Assembly (NCBI RefSeq): GCF_001708935.1
Contig: NZ_MASI01000001.1
Span: forward strand, 558,001-622,000
Direction of reading: 5' to 3'
DNA length: 64,000 nucleotides
From: Methyloligella halotolerans
GTDB taxonomy: Bacteria > Pseudomonadota > Alphaproteobacteria > Rhizobiales > Methyloligellaceae
Made by a program: the position numbers and the translations under genes
Part shown: positions 17,160 to 26,737 of the stretch, one piece after another
Numbering within the stretch: the stretch's first letter is position 1
Layout: each line of letters opens with the position of its first letter
Notes under the pieces: model-generated
The model's input: only the letters and a program-made list of their open reading frames with translations
Told to the model about the DNA's origin: nothing
The model's database searches: none

Positions 17160-19880
17160 CTAGAGGACCGCCTGGAGTCTGTCGAGAGCCTGGTTAAGGC
17201 GGGCGGCGGTGGCTTCGGCCTCGGATTTGCGCTCCCGCTGCTCCTCCACGACGTGCTCCGGGGCGCGCGAGACGAACTTCTCGTTGGCGAGCTTGGCGTC
17301 GAGCTGGCCGATCTCCTTGGAGACCTTGTCGATCTCCTTCCTCAGCCGTGCCGATTCCGCCGCGACATCGATGATCTCGGCCAGCGGAAGCGCGAGGATC
17401 GCCTCCTCGAGGACGATCTGGAGGGCGCCCTTTGGGGTCTCGCCAGCTTCGATGCTCTCCAGCCGGGCCAGCCGTTTTAGGGTCTCGCCATGGCTGGCGA
17501 GCCGCTCCTGGGATTCGGTGTTGGCGCCAGTGACGATGAGCGGCACGCGGGCACCGGCGGGCACGTTCATCTCGGCCCGGACGGAGCGGATCTCGGTGAC
17601 GAAGCGGATGACCCAATCGATCTCCGCATCGGCCTGGGCGTTCTCAAGCCCCTCGTGGCGGGGCCAAGGGCTCAGCATGAGGATCTGCTCCCTGCCCTCG
17701 CCCAGCTTCGCCCACAGCTCCTCAGTGACGAAGGGCATGAAGGGGTGCAGCAGCTTCAGGGCGCGGTCGAGAACGTAGCCGGCCATGGCGCGGGTCTCAC
17801 GCTTGGCGTCCTCGTCGTCGCCCATGAGGACCGGCTTGATGAGCTCCAGATACCAGTCGCAGAAGATGTGCCACAGGAAGTGATAGATGGCGCCGGCGGC
17901 GTCATTGAACCGGAAGTTCTCAAGCGACTCCGTGACCTTGACCGCGGCGCGTTCGCTCTCGCCGGCAATCCAGCGATTGACGGTGAGCGTCGCGCTCTTC
18001 GGATCGAAGCCGTCGACGGGCGCGCATTCGTTCATCTCGGCGAAGCGGGCGGCGTTCCAGAGCTTGGTGGCGAAGTTCCGATAGCCCTCGACCCGGGCAG
18101 TCGAGAGCTTGATGTCGCGTCCCTGGGCCTCCATGGCCGCTAGGGTGAAGCGCAAGGCATCGGCGCCGTATTGCTCAATCAAATCAAGAGGATCGATGAC
18201 GTTCCCCTTGGACTTCGACATCTTCTGGCCCTTCTCGTCGCGGACCAGGGCGTGGATGTAGACCCGGTGGAACGGGACCTCCTCCATGAAATGGATGCCC
18301 AACATCATCATGCGGGCGATCCAGAAGAAGATGATGTCGAAGCCGGTGACCAAGACGGAGGTCGGGTAGTAGCGCTTGAGCGCCTCGGTTTCGTCCGGCC
18401 AGCCCAAAGTCGAGAACGGCCAGAGGCCGGATGAGAACCAGGTGTCGAGCACGTCCTCGTCCTGGGTCAGTTCCGTCGCCTCGCCGTAATGGGCCTTTGC
18501 CTTCTCTTTCGCCTCCGACTCGTCGGTGGCGACGAAGACGGTTCCGTCCGGCCCGTACCAAGCCGGGATCTGGTGACCCCACCAGAGCTGGCGGGAGATG
18601 CACCAAGGCTGGATGTTCTCCATCCAGTGGAAATAGGTGTTCTCCCAGGTCTTCGGGGTGAAGCCAGTCTGGCCGCTGCGGACGGCCTCGATGGCCGGCT
18701 TCGCGAGGGTCTTGGCGTCAACATACCACTGGTCGGTCAGGAAGGGCTCGATGACGACGCCCGACCGATCGCCGTGCGGAACGGCGTGGCGGTTGTCCTC
18801 GATCTCCGCCAGCAGGCCGCGCTCGTCCATCATGGCGACGACGGCTTTCCGGGCGGCGAAGCGGTCCTGGCCTTGCAATTCGCGAGTCGTCTGAGTCAGT
18901 TCCGAACTTCCGCTGACATCGCGGGTGAAGTCCTCGTTGCCTTCGAGGACGACCTTCCCCTCGATATCGAGGATATTGATCATCGGCAGGTCGTGGCGCT
19001 TCCCGACCTCGAAGTCGTTGAAGTCGTGGGCCGGTGTGATCTTCACCGCGCCGGAGCCCTTCTCAGGGTCCGAATACTCGTCCGCGACGATGGGAATGCG
19101 CCGGCCGACCAGGGGCAGGATGATGTGGTTGCCGATCAGATTCGTATAGCGCTCGTCCTCGGGGTGAACGGCGACGGCCGTGTCGCCCAGCATGGTCTCG
19201 GGCCGGGTCGTGGCGACGACGATATAGGTGGATGGATCCTCGGCATTGAAGTCGACGCCTTCCAGCGGATAGCGGAAATGCCAGAGATGACCGTTGACCT
19301 CGACCTGCTCGACCTCGAGGTCGGAAATGGCGGTCAGCAGCTTCGGATCCCAGTTGACGAGCCGTTTGTCCTTGTAGATCAGGCCGGCTTCGTAGAGCTC
19401 GACAAAGACCTTGCGGACGGCTTCCGACAGGCCGTCATCCATGGTGAAGCGCTCGCGGGACCAGTCGCAGGAGCAGCCGAGGCGCTTCAGCTGGGACAGG
19501 ATCTTGCCGCCGCTCTCACCCTTCCACTGCCAGACACGCTCCACGAATTTCTCGCGGCCCATTTCGCGGCGCCCCGGCTCCTGGGTCTCCATGAGCTGGC
19601 GCTCGACAACCATCTGGGTCGCGATGCCCGCATGATCCATACCGGGCTGCCAGAGAACGTCCTTGCCGCGCATCCGCTCGAACCGGACCAGGATGTCCTG
19701 AAGCGTGTTGTTCAGGGCGTGGCCCATATGGAGCGAGCCGGTGACGTTGGGCGGCGGGATGACGATGGAGTAAGCTTGGCCGCCGTCGCTTCCGGCCCCC
19801 GCAGCAAATGCGTTCGCGTCTTCCCAGGCGGCGAAGATCGTGCCTTCGAGGGAAGCGGGCTGGTAGGTCTTATCGAGCAT
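17160..19880 (-). CDS. valS: Valyl-tRNA synthetase
   Basis: Class I synthetase for Val with an editing domain. From the ATG at 19880 ([20 protein letters not shown]) it encodes 906 residues. It has the HIGH motif in [15 protein letters not shown], the CP1 editing domain ([20 protein letters not shown]), KMSKS in [17 protein letters not shown], the anticodon-binding domain, and a C-terminal coiled-coil arm ([20 protein letters not shown]) typical of ValRS. The frame is open further upstream to 20171, but that extension is not conserved in character. It follows popZ on the same strand. Confidence 0.96.
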   Translation of the reverse strand: MLDKTYQPASLEGTIFAAWEDANAFAAGAGSDGGQAYSIVIPPPNVTGSLHMGHALNNTLQDILVRFERMRGKDVLWQPGMDHAGIATQMVVERQLMETQEPGRREMGREKFVERVWQWKGESGGKILSQLKRLGCSCDWSRERFTMDDGLSEAVRKVFVELYEAGLIYKDKRLVNWDPKLLTAISDLEVEQVEVNGHLWHFRYPLEGVDFNAEDPSTYIVVATTRPETMLGDTAVAVHPEDERYTNLIGNHIILPLVGRRIPIVADEYSDPEKGSGAVKITPAHDFNDFEVGKRHDLPMINILDIEGKVVLEGNEDFTRDVSGSSELTQTTRELQGQDRFAARKAVVAMMDERGLLAEIEDNRHAVPHGDRSGVVIEPFLTDQWYVDAKTLAKPAIEAVRSGQTGFTPKTWENTYFHWMENIQPWCISRQLWWGHQIPAWYGPDGTVFVATDESEAKEKAKAHYGEATELTQDEDVLDTWFSSGLWPFSTLGWPDETEALKRYYPTSVLVTGFDIIFFWIARMMMLGIHFMEEVPFHRVYIHALVRDEKGQKMSKSKGNVIDPLDLIEQYGADALRFTLAAMEAQGRDIKLSTARVEGYRNFATKLWNAARFAEMNECAPVDGFDPKSATLTVNRWIAGESERAAVKVTESLENFRFNDAAGAIYHFLWHIFCDWYLELIKPVLMGDDEDAKRETRAMAGYVLDRALKLLHPFMPFVTEELWAKLGEGREQILMLSPWPRHEGLENAQADAEIDWVIRFVTEIRSVRAEMNVPAGARVPLIVTGANTESQERLASHGETLKRLARLESIEAGETPKGALQIVLEEAILALPLAEIIDVAAESARLRKEIDKVSKEIGQLDAKLANEKFVSRAPEHVVEEQRERKSEAEATAARLNQALDRLQAVL

Positions 19881-20086
19881 GGGGCCGGAGTCTCTTATGT
19901 CGGCCGCGGGCGCGAAGGCGCCGGCGGCAGGCTGGCAATTCGGAGACTGTGAATAGAGCGGAAGGGCGCGCGAGCACAAGAGGCGCAAGCCAAAGGGCCG
20001 CGGCGCCGCAATTGCGCGGTCCGACGACAAATCCGAATTGTCCGAAAAGCGAGAGCTGGGCCGGGTCTTGACGACCCGGCCGTCAG

Positions 20087-21097
20087 CTAGTTTCGCTGGG
20101 GCTTCACGTCCGACTGAAGCTCTTCGTGAAGCGCTTCCTGAAGCAGCCGGTCCATGTTCTCGTCGAGCCACTCGCGGAGCATGGGGCGAAGCATCGCCTT
20201 CACGGTCTCCTCAAGAGGGCCGGCAGCGGCGGCGTGAGCGAAATCGGCGGACTCGCGATGATGGGCCGCCCCATTCCGGCGCTCGGAGGCATAGGCGCCA
20301 GGGAACGCTGCCGCATCCTCCGCCAGGGTCTCGTCGTCATCCGGATCGCCGTAGGTCTCGCCAACCTCGAAGTCGACGTCGTCATCCTCCTCGGCGACCT
20401 CACGAAGGGCCGATTCGAGGGACGGCTCTTCTGAAGCCTCGGCCGGAAACGGCGTCTCGCCAGCAGGCTTCGCTTCGGCGGCCTGGGTAAACTGCTCCTC
20501 TTCCGGCTCGGATGGGGTTTCCATCATGCCGGAGCGGGACTGATCGCCCTTCAGCGCGGCGATGGCGGCCTCCAGAGCCGAGGTTTCCCGCACCAGGGCC
20601 TCGCCGGTGTCCTCCGGCTCGTCCTCTTCCTCGAAGGGGAAGGCGCCGTCGTCGGAAAGCTCCAAGGGCTCGTCCGCCGTGGCAGGGGCCGAGTCTTCAG
20701 GAGCACCGGCCGTCAGATCGCCGAGCTCGAGGATCTCATCTCCGCCACCGGCGACCTCGTCTTCCGGCTCGACGGCGATGGTCAGCTCCTCGATGGTCTC
20801 CTCGACGAACTCGATATCTGCCGGGGCCGATTCATCGGCTCCGGTGGCCGGGGCATTGTCGGGCGCGTCTGGCTGAGGATCCGTCTGAGCGCCATGCGGG
20901 GCCGCCGAAGGTGCGCCCGGCCCTGCGGGCGGCGCTGTCGGCTCCGGCTGCTGCTGCGCCGGCCGGGTGTATACCTCATCCGCTTCGGCGGCTGCCTCGT
21001 CCGGAGCGTCGTTGTTCTCTTCTTCGGAGATGATGCGCCTGATGGACGCCAGAATCTCCTCCATGGTGGGTTCCGGAGCCCGGTCCGTACTGCTCAT
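20087..21097 (-). CDS. PopZ-like polar organizing protein (DUF2497)
   Basis: A 336-residue acidic, largely disordered protein of the alphaproteobacterial pole-organiser family. The N-terminal helix [18 protein letters not shown] and the C-terminal oligomerisation segment ([20 protein letters not shown], then [10 protein letters not shown]) are the two conserved ends of DUF2497/PopZ. Between them lies a Glu/Asp/Pro/Ala-rich spacer of over 250 residues. In Caulobacter, PopZ forms a polar matrix that tethers parS-ParB; that role here is inferred. The neighbours valS downstream and tolC upstream match other alphaproteobacteria. Confidence 0.85.
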   Translation of the reverse strand: MSSTDRAPEPTMEEILASIRRIISEEENNDAPDEAAAEADEVYTRPAQQQPEPTAPPAGPGAPSAAPHGAQTDPQPDAPDNAPATGADESAPADIEFVEETIEELTIAVEPEDEVAGGGDEILELGDLTAGAPEDSAPATADEPLELSDDGAFPFEEEDEPEDTGEALVRETSALEAAIAALKGDQSRSGMMETPSEPEEEQFTQAAEAKPAGETPFPAEASEEPSLESALREVAEEDDDVDFEVGETYGDPDDDETLAEDAAAFPGAYASERRNGAAHHRESADFAHAAAAGPLEETVKAMLRPMLREWLDENMDRLLQEALHEELQSDVKPQRN

Positions 21098-21245
21098 AAC
21101 TCAAACCTCTTGCCGCAATTCAAAACTGGCATCGCCAACGGCGACCCTGCTCTACCCCCCAGCGCGTGCGGAGCTTAACATAGGCTTAACGTACAAGTCT
21201 CGGATTGGTTGGCGGACACTTGGTTCCGCCTATGGTTAACGGGAG

Positions 21246-22721
21246 CTATTCGTCGGCTAGAGGCGGCGACGGAGGCCGCAGGCCGAACCACTTGTTTTTC
21301 ACCGTATCGTAGTGCTCGAACGGATCGTAATAGGGCACGTTGAGGGCGAGGGTCTGGGCATCCATGCGGCCGATCGCGGCATAGAGCGAGTACTCCGCGA
21401 CGACCCGATCACGGAGCGCGGTCACCAGATTGATCTGGGATTCCAGATATTCAAGCTGGGCATTCAATACATCCAGGGTGGTGCGCTGGCCGACCTGGGC
21501 TTCCTCGCGCACGCCGGCGAGCGCGATCTTGTTGGCCCGCACGGCAGATTCCGCCGAACGGATCGTGGCGGCGGTGGATTGCAGCACGCCCCAGGACGAG
21601 ATCACGTCGGCATGGACTGCGAGGCGTGCTTCCTCGACAAGCTTCTTCAGCCGGTGGTTGTCTTCCTTGGCCTGACGGATGCGGGCAGCCACGCCGCCGC
21701 CCTGGTAGAGGGGCACTGTGACACGGCCCGTGACCGTGGTGGCCTCCTGCTCGTCCAGGCGGTCGGAAAGGCCGTAATCCTTCTGGTAGCCCGCTTCCAG
21801 GCTGACCTGGGGAAGCAGCTCGCCTGTGATCTGATTGACCACGTAGAGGGAGGCTTCCTCAAGATAGACCGCGTTGAGGATCTGCGGATTCTCGCCGTCG
21901 CCCAAGGTCTGGGCCTGGCTCAGGGTCCGCGGCAGGAGATGCATGATCGAGGTCGGCTTGGCGAGGCTGCGCGGCGGATGGCCGACGATCTGCTCGTAGG
22001 TGGCCCGGCTCGACTTGAGGTTGGCCTGGGCCACGCTGAGGGTCGACAGAGCGTCGGCGCGGCGGGCTTCGGCCTGAGCGACGTCCGTGCGGGTCACCTC
22101 GCCCACATCGAACCGGTCGCGGGTCTGTTTCAGCTGTTCGGTAAGCACGTTGACGTTGTTCTCGCGCAGGCGGATCACCGCCTCGTCGCGCACCACGTCC
22201 ACATAGGCGATGGTTGCCTGGAGCAGCACCTGCTGCTCGGCATAGCGCAGGGCCTCCCGCGCCGCCTGAATGCCGGACTTGGCCTGACGGATGGCGTTGA
22301 CGTTCTGGAAGCCTGCGAAAATGGTCTGGCTGAGGGTCACGCCCATGCTAAACGGCCGCGTCACCCCGTCCGTGGAAAAGGTCGTGAAGTCGACGCCCGT
22401 GCCCGTGCCGTCGGAAATGCCAGTGCCGACCCCGGTCGGGCCGTCGCTGTTCTGATTGATGTAGCTCTTGGAGGCGTTGCCGAGAATCTGAGGCCGCAAG
22501 TTCGATTTGGCGATTGGCAGATTCTCATCCGACGAACGCAGGGCCGCACGCTCCGCATTCAAGGTCGGATTGACGAGATAAGCATTCGCCAGGGCCTGCT
22601 GAAGCGATTCCGCATAGGCCGGCGCGCACATCAGCAGCGTCCCGCCAAGCGCAACCGCCAGCGGACCGACCTGCTTCAAAGCAGCGAAGGCTCTAATACG
22701 ACGCACAATATTCCCCTGCAT
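21246..22721 (-). CDS. tolC: TolC family outer membrane efflux protein
   Basis: Outer membrane channel for type I secretion or tripartite efflux. The 491-residue protein has a signal peptide (VGPLAVALGGTLLMCAPAYA), then two OEP repeats of long alpha-helical hairpins: LQQALANAYLVNPTLNAERA at the start, and ARIRQAKEDNHRLKKLVEEA and ALAGVREEAQVGQRTTLDVL in the second repeat. The length is typical of TolC. No inner-membrane ABC or fusion protein is adjacent, so its partners are elsewhere. The order pcm-tolC-popZ-valS is a known alphaproteobacterial block. Confidence 0.92.
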   Translation of the reverse strand: MQGNIVRRIRAFAALKQVGPLAVALGGTLLMCAPAYAESLQQALANAYLVNPTLNAERAALRSSDENLPIAKSNLRPQILGNASKSYINQNSDGPTGVGTGISDGTGTGVDFTTFSTDGVTRPFSMGVTLSQTIFAGFQNVNAIRQAKSGIQAAREALRYAEQQVLLQATIAYVDVVRDEAVIRLRENNVNVLTEQLKQTRDRFDVGEVTRTDVAQAEARRADALSTLSVAQANLKSSRATYEQIVGHPPRSLAKPTSIMHLLPRTLSQAQTLGDGENPQILNAVYLEEASLYVVNQITGELLPQVSLEAGYQKDYGLSDRLDEQEATTVTGRVTVPLYQGGGVAARIRQAKEDNHRLKKLVEEARLAVHADVISSWGVLQSTAATIRSAESAVRANKIALAGVREEAQVGQRTTLDVLNAQLEYLESQINLVTALRDRVVAEYSLYAAIGRMDAQTLALNVPYYDPFEHYDTVKNKWFGLRPPSPPLADE

Positions 22722-22871
22722 ATGAGACGGCCCCTTGCCTCATGCCATGTCCCAATATAGGGCACCTGGCGCAATTAGACATACTCTGACTCGTTCAGAA
22801 ATCCAAATTCCCGAAAAACATCAGCACCCTGTGTGAAGAGAGCAACAGCGCCGCGAAAGCCGTTCAGGCAG

Positions 22872-23612
22872 CTAAAAATCGAATACGGCTTCCGCCGCGA
22901 AGCCTGGCAGAGGCTTGGCGCCGGCCGAGAACTGGGGCAGCGCCACCAACTCGTCGTCGGTCTTCACAAAGAGGTAGACCGTCCCCTGCACGCCGTTCGA
23001 TACGACCCCGACTAACCGTCCCCCTTCTTTAACCTGCTCTTCGATGGCAGTTGGAATGGTGGGCACGCTACCATCCATCAGGATGAGGTCATAGGGTCCG
23101 TCTGACGCAGCACCGTCGGTGAGGGTCCCTTGAACTATGCGCGCATTGGTTACGTCTAAGGCCTTGAGATTGCTCGCGGCCCGGGCTGCCAGCCCTTCGT
23201 CGCATTCCAGCCCTATCACCTCCCCGGCGAGACAGGAGAGGACAGCGACGGAGTAGCCCGTGGCACAGCCGACAACCAACACCCGGTCGGTCTCGTCCGG
23301 CTCCGCGAGCTGGATCATGCGGGCCAAAACCATGGGTGGCGCCAGATAGCGAGGCATTCTCCCATCGCTACCGCGGCCCCCGACATCGACGGGCACCGCG
23401 CCGTCCATATAAGCGAGCGGCAGGCTCGCCTCGCTCACGAAGCGCTCCCGGGGCAGACTTTCCATTGCGGAAATGACCTTCCGGTCATGGACGCCGGACG
23501 GCCGGAGCTGGGATTCCACCATGATCTCGCGGGCCGCTGCGAAGTCCGTTGCCCGCGCCGATGCGGAGCCTGCAGGCCCGCTGAATTGATTGATTCGGTT
23601 TTCGTGCGGCAT
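22872..23612 (-). CDS. Protein-L-isoaspartate O-methyltransferase-like protein
   Basis: SAM-dependent methyltransferase of the PCMT family, 246 residues from the ATG at 23612. Visible: REIMVESQLRPSGVHD near the N-terminus, the SAM loop VLVVGCATGYSVAVLSCLAGEVIGLE, and DLILMDGSVPTIPTAIEEQV. The post-I motif is somewhat diverged from classic Pcm, as in the alphaproteobacterial tolC-linked paralogues, so repair of isoaspartyl proteins is the family role rather than proven here. Upstream of tolC on the same strand with a gap of 150 bases. Confidence 0.85.
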   Translation of the reverse strand: MPHENRINQFSGPAGSASARATDFAAAREIMVESQLRPSGVHDRKVISAMESLPRERFVSEASLPLAYMDGAVPVDVGGRGSDGRMPRYLAPPMVLARMIQLAEPDETDRVLVVGCATGYSVAVLSCLAGEVIGLECDEGLAARAASNLKALDVTNARIVQGTLTDGAASDGPYDLILMDGSVPTIPTAIEEQVKEGGRLVGVVSNGVQGTVYLFVKTDDELVALPQFSAGAKPLPGFAAEAVFDF

Positions 23613-23746
23613 GGGACGAAGCTTAGCGGGAGGCTTACGATTTGGCGACGTTTTTGCGCGACAGAGACGAAGGCTTGTTGACGCAATCACAAGCGACACT
23701 TAGTAACGCCGTGCAGGGCGATCCAATCGCTTTCCGCACTTACGAG

Positions 23747-23820
23747 GGCCACGTGGCGGAGTGGTGACGCAACGGACTGCAAATCCGTGTACCCCGGTTC
23801 GATTCCGGGCGTGGCCTCCA
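23747..23820 (+). tRNA. tRNA-Cys (anticodon GCA)
   Basis: A 74-nucleotide cloverleaf with encoded CCA. The acceptor arms GGCCACG and CGTGGCC pair perfectly. The anticodon loop reads CTGCAAA, and the T arm CCCCGG-TTCGATT-CCGGG is canonical. Confidence 0.97.
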
Positions 23821-23854
23821 GTTTCTTGAAAAATCGGCGAAATCGACCCGGTGC

Positions 23855-24157
23855 CTATGGCGCCGAGCCGTTGCCGGTGCGGGGATCTTCCATTCCCGTT
23901 TCGCCGGCACGCCCCTTCCGTTCATCCTTTTCCTGTTTTCTGCGATGCCACCAGACGGTGAGCTGACGGCGCCATCGCCGCACGGCGGGAACGTCGACCG
24001 ACAAGATCAGCAGGCCGAGAGGAATCATCCAAAACCCGAGGATTGGCAGGAATCCCAGGATTCCGCCAAGCACGAGTAGAACGCCGATGACGACGCGCAG
24101 GATGCGGGACCCCGGCAGCTTGATATGACGATCGCCGAAACGGATTTTATGGGCCAT
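23855..24157 (-). CDS. Small membrane protein of unknown function
   Basis: From the ATG at 24157 this encodes 100 residues: a basic N-terminus (MAHKIRFGDRHIKLPGSR), two closely spaced hydrophobic helices (ILRVVIGVLLVLGGILGFLP and FWMIPLGLLILSVDV), then a basic/charged cytoplasmic tail (RRWRRQLTVWWHRRKQEKDE). The pattern matches a group of uncharacterised alphaproteobacterial membrane proteins with the LGFLPILGFWMIPLG hairpin. An earlier in-frame start would add 22 residues. It lies between two tRNA genes and points toward tRNA-Cys on the opposite strand. No function is assigned. Confidence 0.7.
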   Translation of the reverse strand: MAHKIRFGDRHIKLPGSRILRVVIGVLLVLGGILGFLPILGFWMIPLGLLILSVDVPAVRRWRRQLTVWWHRRKQEKDERKGRAGETGMEDPRTGNGSAP

Positions 24158-24363
24158 TGGCGGGATTGCTGCTCCGGGCTGACGATTCGACTTTGCGGGT
24201 GAGAGGCGCAGATATGCGCTCATTCATCCGCCTTCAATCGCCGAAGCAGAATGGCCGAGGCGCATCTTCGTTCCGGAGATGCGTAAAAGCCTTTAAAGAC
24301 CAATCCGGTTTTGCTATGACGCCTCACGCGCGTCGCACCGATCACGGTCGCAACGTGCCCTGC

Positions 24364-24439
24364 TCCCCGGTAGCTCAGTTGGTAGAGCAAGCGGCTGTTA
24401 ACCGCTGGGTCGCTGGTTCGAGTCCGGCCCGGGGAGCCA
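24364..24439 (+). tRNA. tRNA-Asn (anticodon GTT)
   Basis: A 76-nucleotide cloverleaf with encoded CCA. The acceptor arms TCCCCGG and CCGGGGA pair perfectly. The D arm contains GCTCAGTTGGTAGAGC, the anticodon loop is CTGTTAA, and the T loop is TTCGAGT. Confidence 0.97.
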
Positions 24440-24480
24440 ACTTTCTTCTTCACACATCCGGAAAGATCGCAGCCTGGCGA

Positions 24481-24975
24481 TTACGCCGTGCCAGCGTCGA
24501 AGGTCAGCGCCACGCCGTTGATGCAGTAGCGCAGGCCCGTCGGATTCGGTCCGTCGTTGAAGACGTGGCCGAGATGACCGCCGCAACGGCTGCAATGGAC
24601 CTCCTGGCGGACCATGCCCAAAGATGCGTCCCTGGATTGCTCCACCGCGCCGTCGATGGGCGCGTAGAAGCTTGGCCAACCCGTGCCGCTATCGAATTTC
24701 GTCTCCGATGAGAACAGGGCCAGATCGCAGCCGGCGCAGTGGAACGTGCCGGCGCGCTTCTCCTTGTTCAGGGGGCTGGTGAAGGGGCGCTCGGTCCCCT
24801 CCTCGCGCAGAATATAATACTGCTCCGGCGTCAGCCGCTCCTTCCATTGGGCCGGCGTATAACTGACATCGAACTTTCCGGCCTTTGCTGCCGTTTCCTG
24901 TGGGGCCAACAGGCGGACGCCCGCCAAGCCCGCGATCGAAAGGACCCCGATTCCAAGTTGGCGTCTGGTGATCAT
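24481..24975 (-). CDS. msrB: Peptide-methionine (R)-S-oxide reductase, Tat-exported
   Basis: Repairs methionine-R-sulfoxide in proteins. The ATG at 24975 follows a strong GGAAAGGA site, giving 164 residues. The first 25 form a twin-arginine signal ([19 protein letters not shown]), so the enzyme probably acts in the periplasm. The catalytic domain has both zinc CxxC pairs (CAGC and CSRC), [22 protein letters not shown], and the catalytic Cys in RYCINGVAL. The Tat translocase genes are at 1.4-3.4 kb. It is monocistronic, convergent with tRNA-Asn and divergent from the lipid kinase. Confidence 0.93.
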   Translation of the reverse strand: MITRRQLGIGVLSIAGLAGVRLLAPQETAAKAGKFDVSYTPAQWKERLTPEQYYILREEGTERPFTSPLNKEKRAGTFHCAGCDLALFSSETKFDSGTGWPSFYAPIDGAVEQSRDASLGMVRQEVHCSRCGGHLGHVFNDGPNPTGLRYCINGVALTFDAGTA

Positions 24976-25151
24976 CGGTCTTTCCTTTCCGGCAGCGTAG
25001 GGACACAAAGTTCTTGAGGATAAAATGGGGACGAGCACCGGGGCCTTTCAAATCAACTTCACCCCACATGCGATCACGAGCAGGTTACACCGCGGTTTGC
25101 CTACGATTTGCCCCGCGCCGGCTTCGGCCCGGCCTATGAGATGAGATCCCT

Positions 25152-26087
25152 ATGCGCCTCCTGATCCTGGTGAACCCCAATGCCTCGGGCGGCGAGGAGG
25201 CCATGCCGCGGCTGAAAGAGCGATTCGACTCCGAGCCGGACGCCGAGCTGGTGGCCGTCGAAACTCCCGACGAGATGCTGAACGCGCTCGACGAGCGCGG
25301 CCCGGAGGCCGACCGGATCGTGCTCGGCGGCGGCGACGGCACGATCTCCTCCATGTTGCCCAAGCTGCTGAAGCTGAAGAAGCCGTTGGGCGTGCTGCCC
25401 CTGGGAACGGCAAACGATTTCGCGCGGACCCTCAGCTTGCCGGAGGACCCGATCGAGGCGGTCGAGGTTGCGATCGGGCCGCGCACCCACCTGATCGACG
25501 TCGGCATGGTCAACGACCATCCATTCATCAACGTGGCGAGCGTCGGCGTGGCGAGCAAGGTGAGCGAACTTCAGTCGAAGGACTTGAAGCGTTCGTTCCG
25601 CGTGTTGAGCTACGCGATGAGCTTCCGGGAGGCGATCCGGGACGCCAAGCCGTTCAGCGTTTCCATGACGCTAGACGATCACAACCATTGGCGTGGAATG
25701 GTCCACCAGGTGAGCGTGGGAAACGGGCGTTTCCACGGCGGCGGGCTAGTGGTGGCAGAGGATGCCGCCATCGACGACGGCAAGCTGCACATCTACGTGG
25801 TCCGGCCGGGCACCTTTCTGGACCTCGCCGCCTCGGTTGCCAGCCTGAAATTCGGACTTGGGGGCGAACGGGAGACTCTGAAGCGGCGGGCCGCCGAAAC
25901 CGTTCGGCTAACCACCTCCCGGCCCCGTCATATCAATATCGACGGCGACATCAGGAGCACCACGCCGGCGGAATTTTCCGTCGCGCGACGCGCGCTGGAA
26001 GTTGCCATCCCCTCCGAGCTGCCACCGCATCAGCGCGGCCTGGTCGATGTGGACGAGAGCCGGGCAAGCGAAGAGAGCGAAGTCTAG
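25152..26087 (+). CDS. Diacylglycerol/lipid kinase family protein (YegS-like)
   Basis: The 311-residue protein is a DAGK-catalytic family lipid kinase. It opens MRLLILVNPNASGGEEAMP, followed by the nucleotide-binding RIVLGGGDGTISSML and GVLPLGTANDFARTLSLP. A C-terminal beta domain ends at HINIDGDI and TPAEFSVARRALEVAIP, the YegS/DagK pattern. It phosphorylates a lipid such as diacylglycerol, phosphatidylglycerol or a sphingoid base; the substrate is not evident from sequence. Monocistronic and convergent with the DUF3597 gene. Confidence 0.87.
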   Translation: MRLLILVNPNASGGEEAMPRLKERFDSEPDAELVAVETPDEMLNALDERGPEADRIVLGGGDGTISSMLPKLLKLKKPLGVLPLGTANDFARTLSLPEDPIEAVEVAIGPRTHLIDVGMVNDHPFINVASVGVASKVSELQSKDLKRSFRVLSYAMSFREAIRDAKPFSVSMTLDDHNHWRGMVHQVSVGNGRFHGGGLVVAEDAAIDDGKLHIYVVRPGTFLDLAASVASLKFGLGGERETLKRRAAETVRLTTSRPRHINIDGDIRSTTPAEFSVARRALEVAIPSELPPHQRGLVDVDESRASEESEV

Positions 26088-26151
26088 ACCGGCACCCGAT
26101 GGAGGGCGCCGGCCCACCCCGCTCCGGTGCGGGGATTTCCGGAAGGTCCGG

Positions 26152-26553
26152 CTATTTCAGGCTGTCAGGCACCTTGCCGCCGCTCTCGGCGAGCTTTTCC
26201 ATCACCTGCTTATGAAGCCAGATATTCATCTCGGCGGAGCCGTCGAGGGCACCGGTATAACCAAGCTCCTGGGCAAGCTCCTTGCGCGCGCCGAGACTGC
26301 TATCGAGATCGAGCAGCTTCATCAGATCCACGATGGATTGCTTCCAGTTGTAGTCGCCGGGCCGGTTCGCATCGATCTTGGCGATGATGATCTCGACTTC
26401 CTCGACAGTGATCGGCTCGGCCGCGGCGGCTTCGCCGGGCGCTGCCGTCGGCGCCTTGCCCTCTTCCGCCTGAGCCTCGGCCGATTTGGCCTCCTCGGCC
26501 TTGGCTTCGCTGCTGCCGAAAATCGAATCTACGATCTTTCCAAATATGCTCAT
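26152..26553 (-). CDS. DUF3597 domain-containing protein
   Basis: A 133-residue protein with an Ala/Glu/Lys-rich N-terminal half (after MSIFGKIVDSIFGSS) and a conserved C-terminal domain: YNWKQSIVDLMKLLDLDSSL, ARKELAQELGYTG, MNIWLHKQVMEKLAESGG. This is DUF3597, found in many proteobacteria and often in stress-linked settings; its biochemistry is unknown. It lies immediately before the general stress region, but no EcfG-type promoter was found upstream, so membership in that regulon is not supported. Confidence 0.85.
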   Translation of the reverse strand: MSIFGKIVDSIFGSSEAKAEEAKSAEAQAEEGKAPTAAPGEAAAAEPITVEEVEIIIAKIDANRPGDYNWKQSIVDLMKLLDLDSSLGARKELAQELGYTGALDGSAEMNIWLHKQVMEKLAESGGKVPDSLK

Positions 26554-26737
26554 CGAATTATCCCTCTTAGACTTTGGATCTGATCCGCGCGCGGATGGCT
26601 GCGAGTGTCACCACATCACACGGGCAACTCATAAATATGTACTCTCCCACTCTAAGCTGCCGCCTGCGCTTTGTCGGCAAAAAGCCTAGAACCGAAACGC
26701 AAGACATCTTCAGCCCGACGCGGGACCGACCGCCGGC

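Noticed and set aside
18489-19952. Plus-strand open frame of 487 codons opposite valS
   Set aside because: Antisense to the HIGH and editing regions of valS; no independent evidence.
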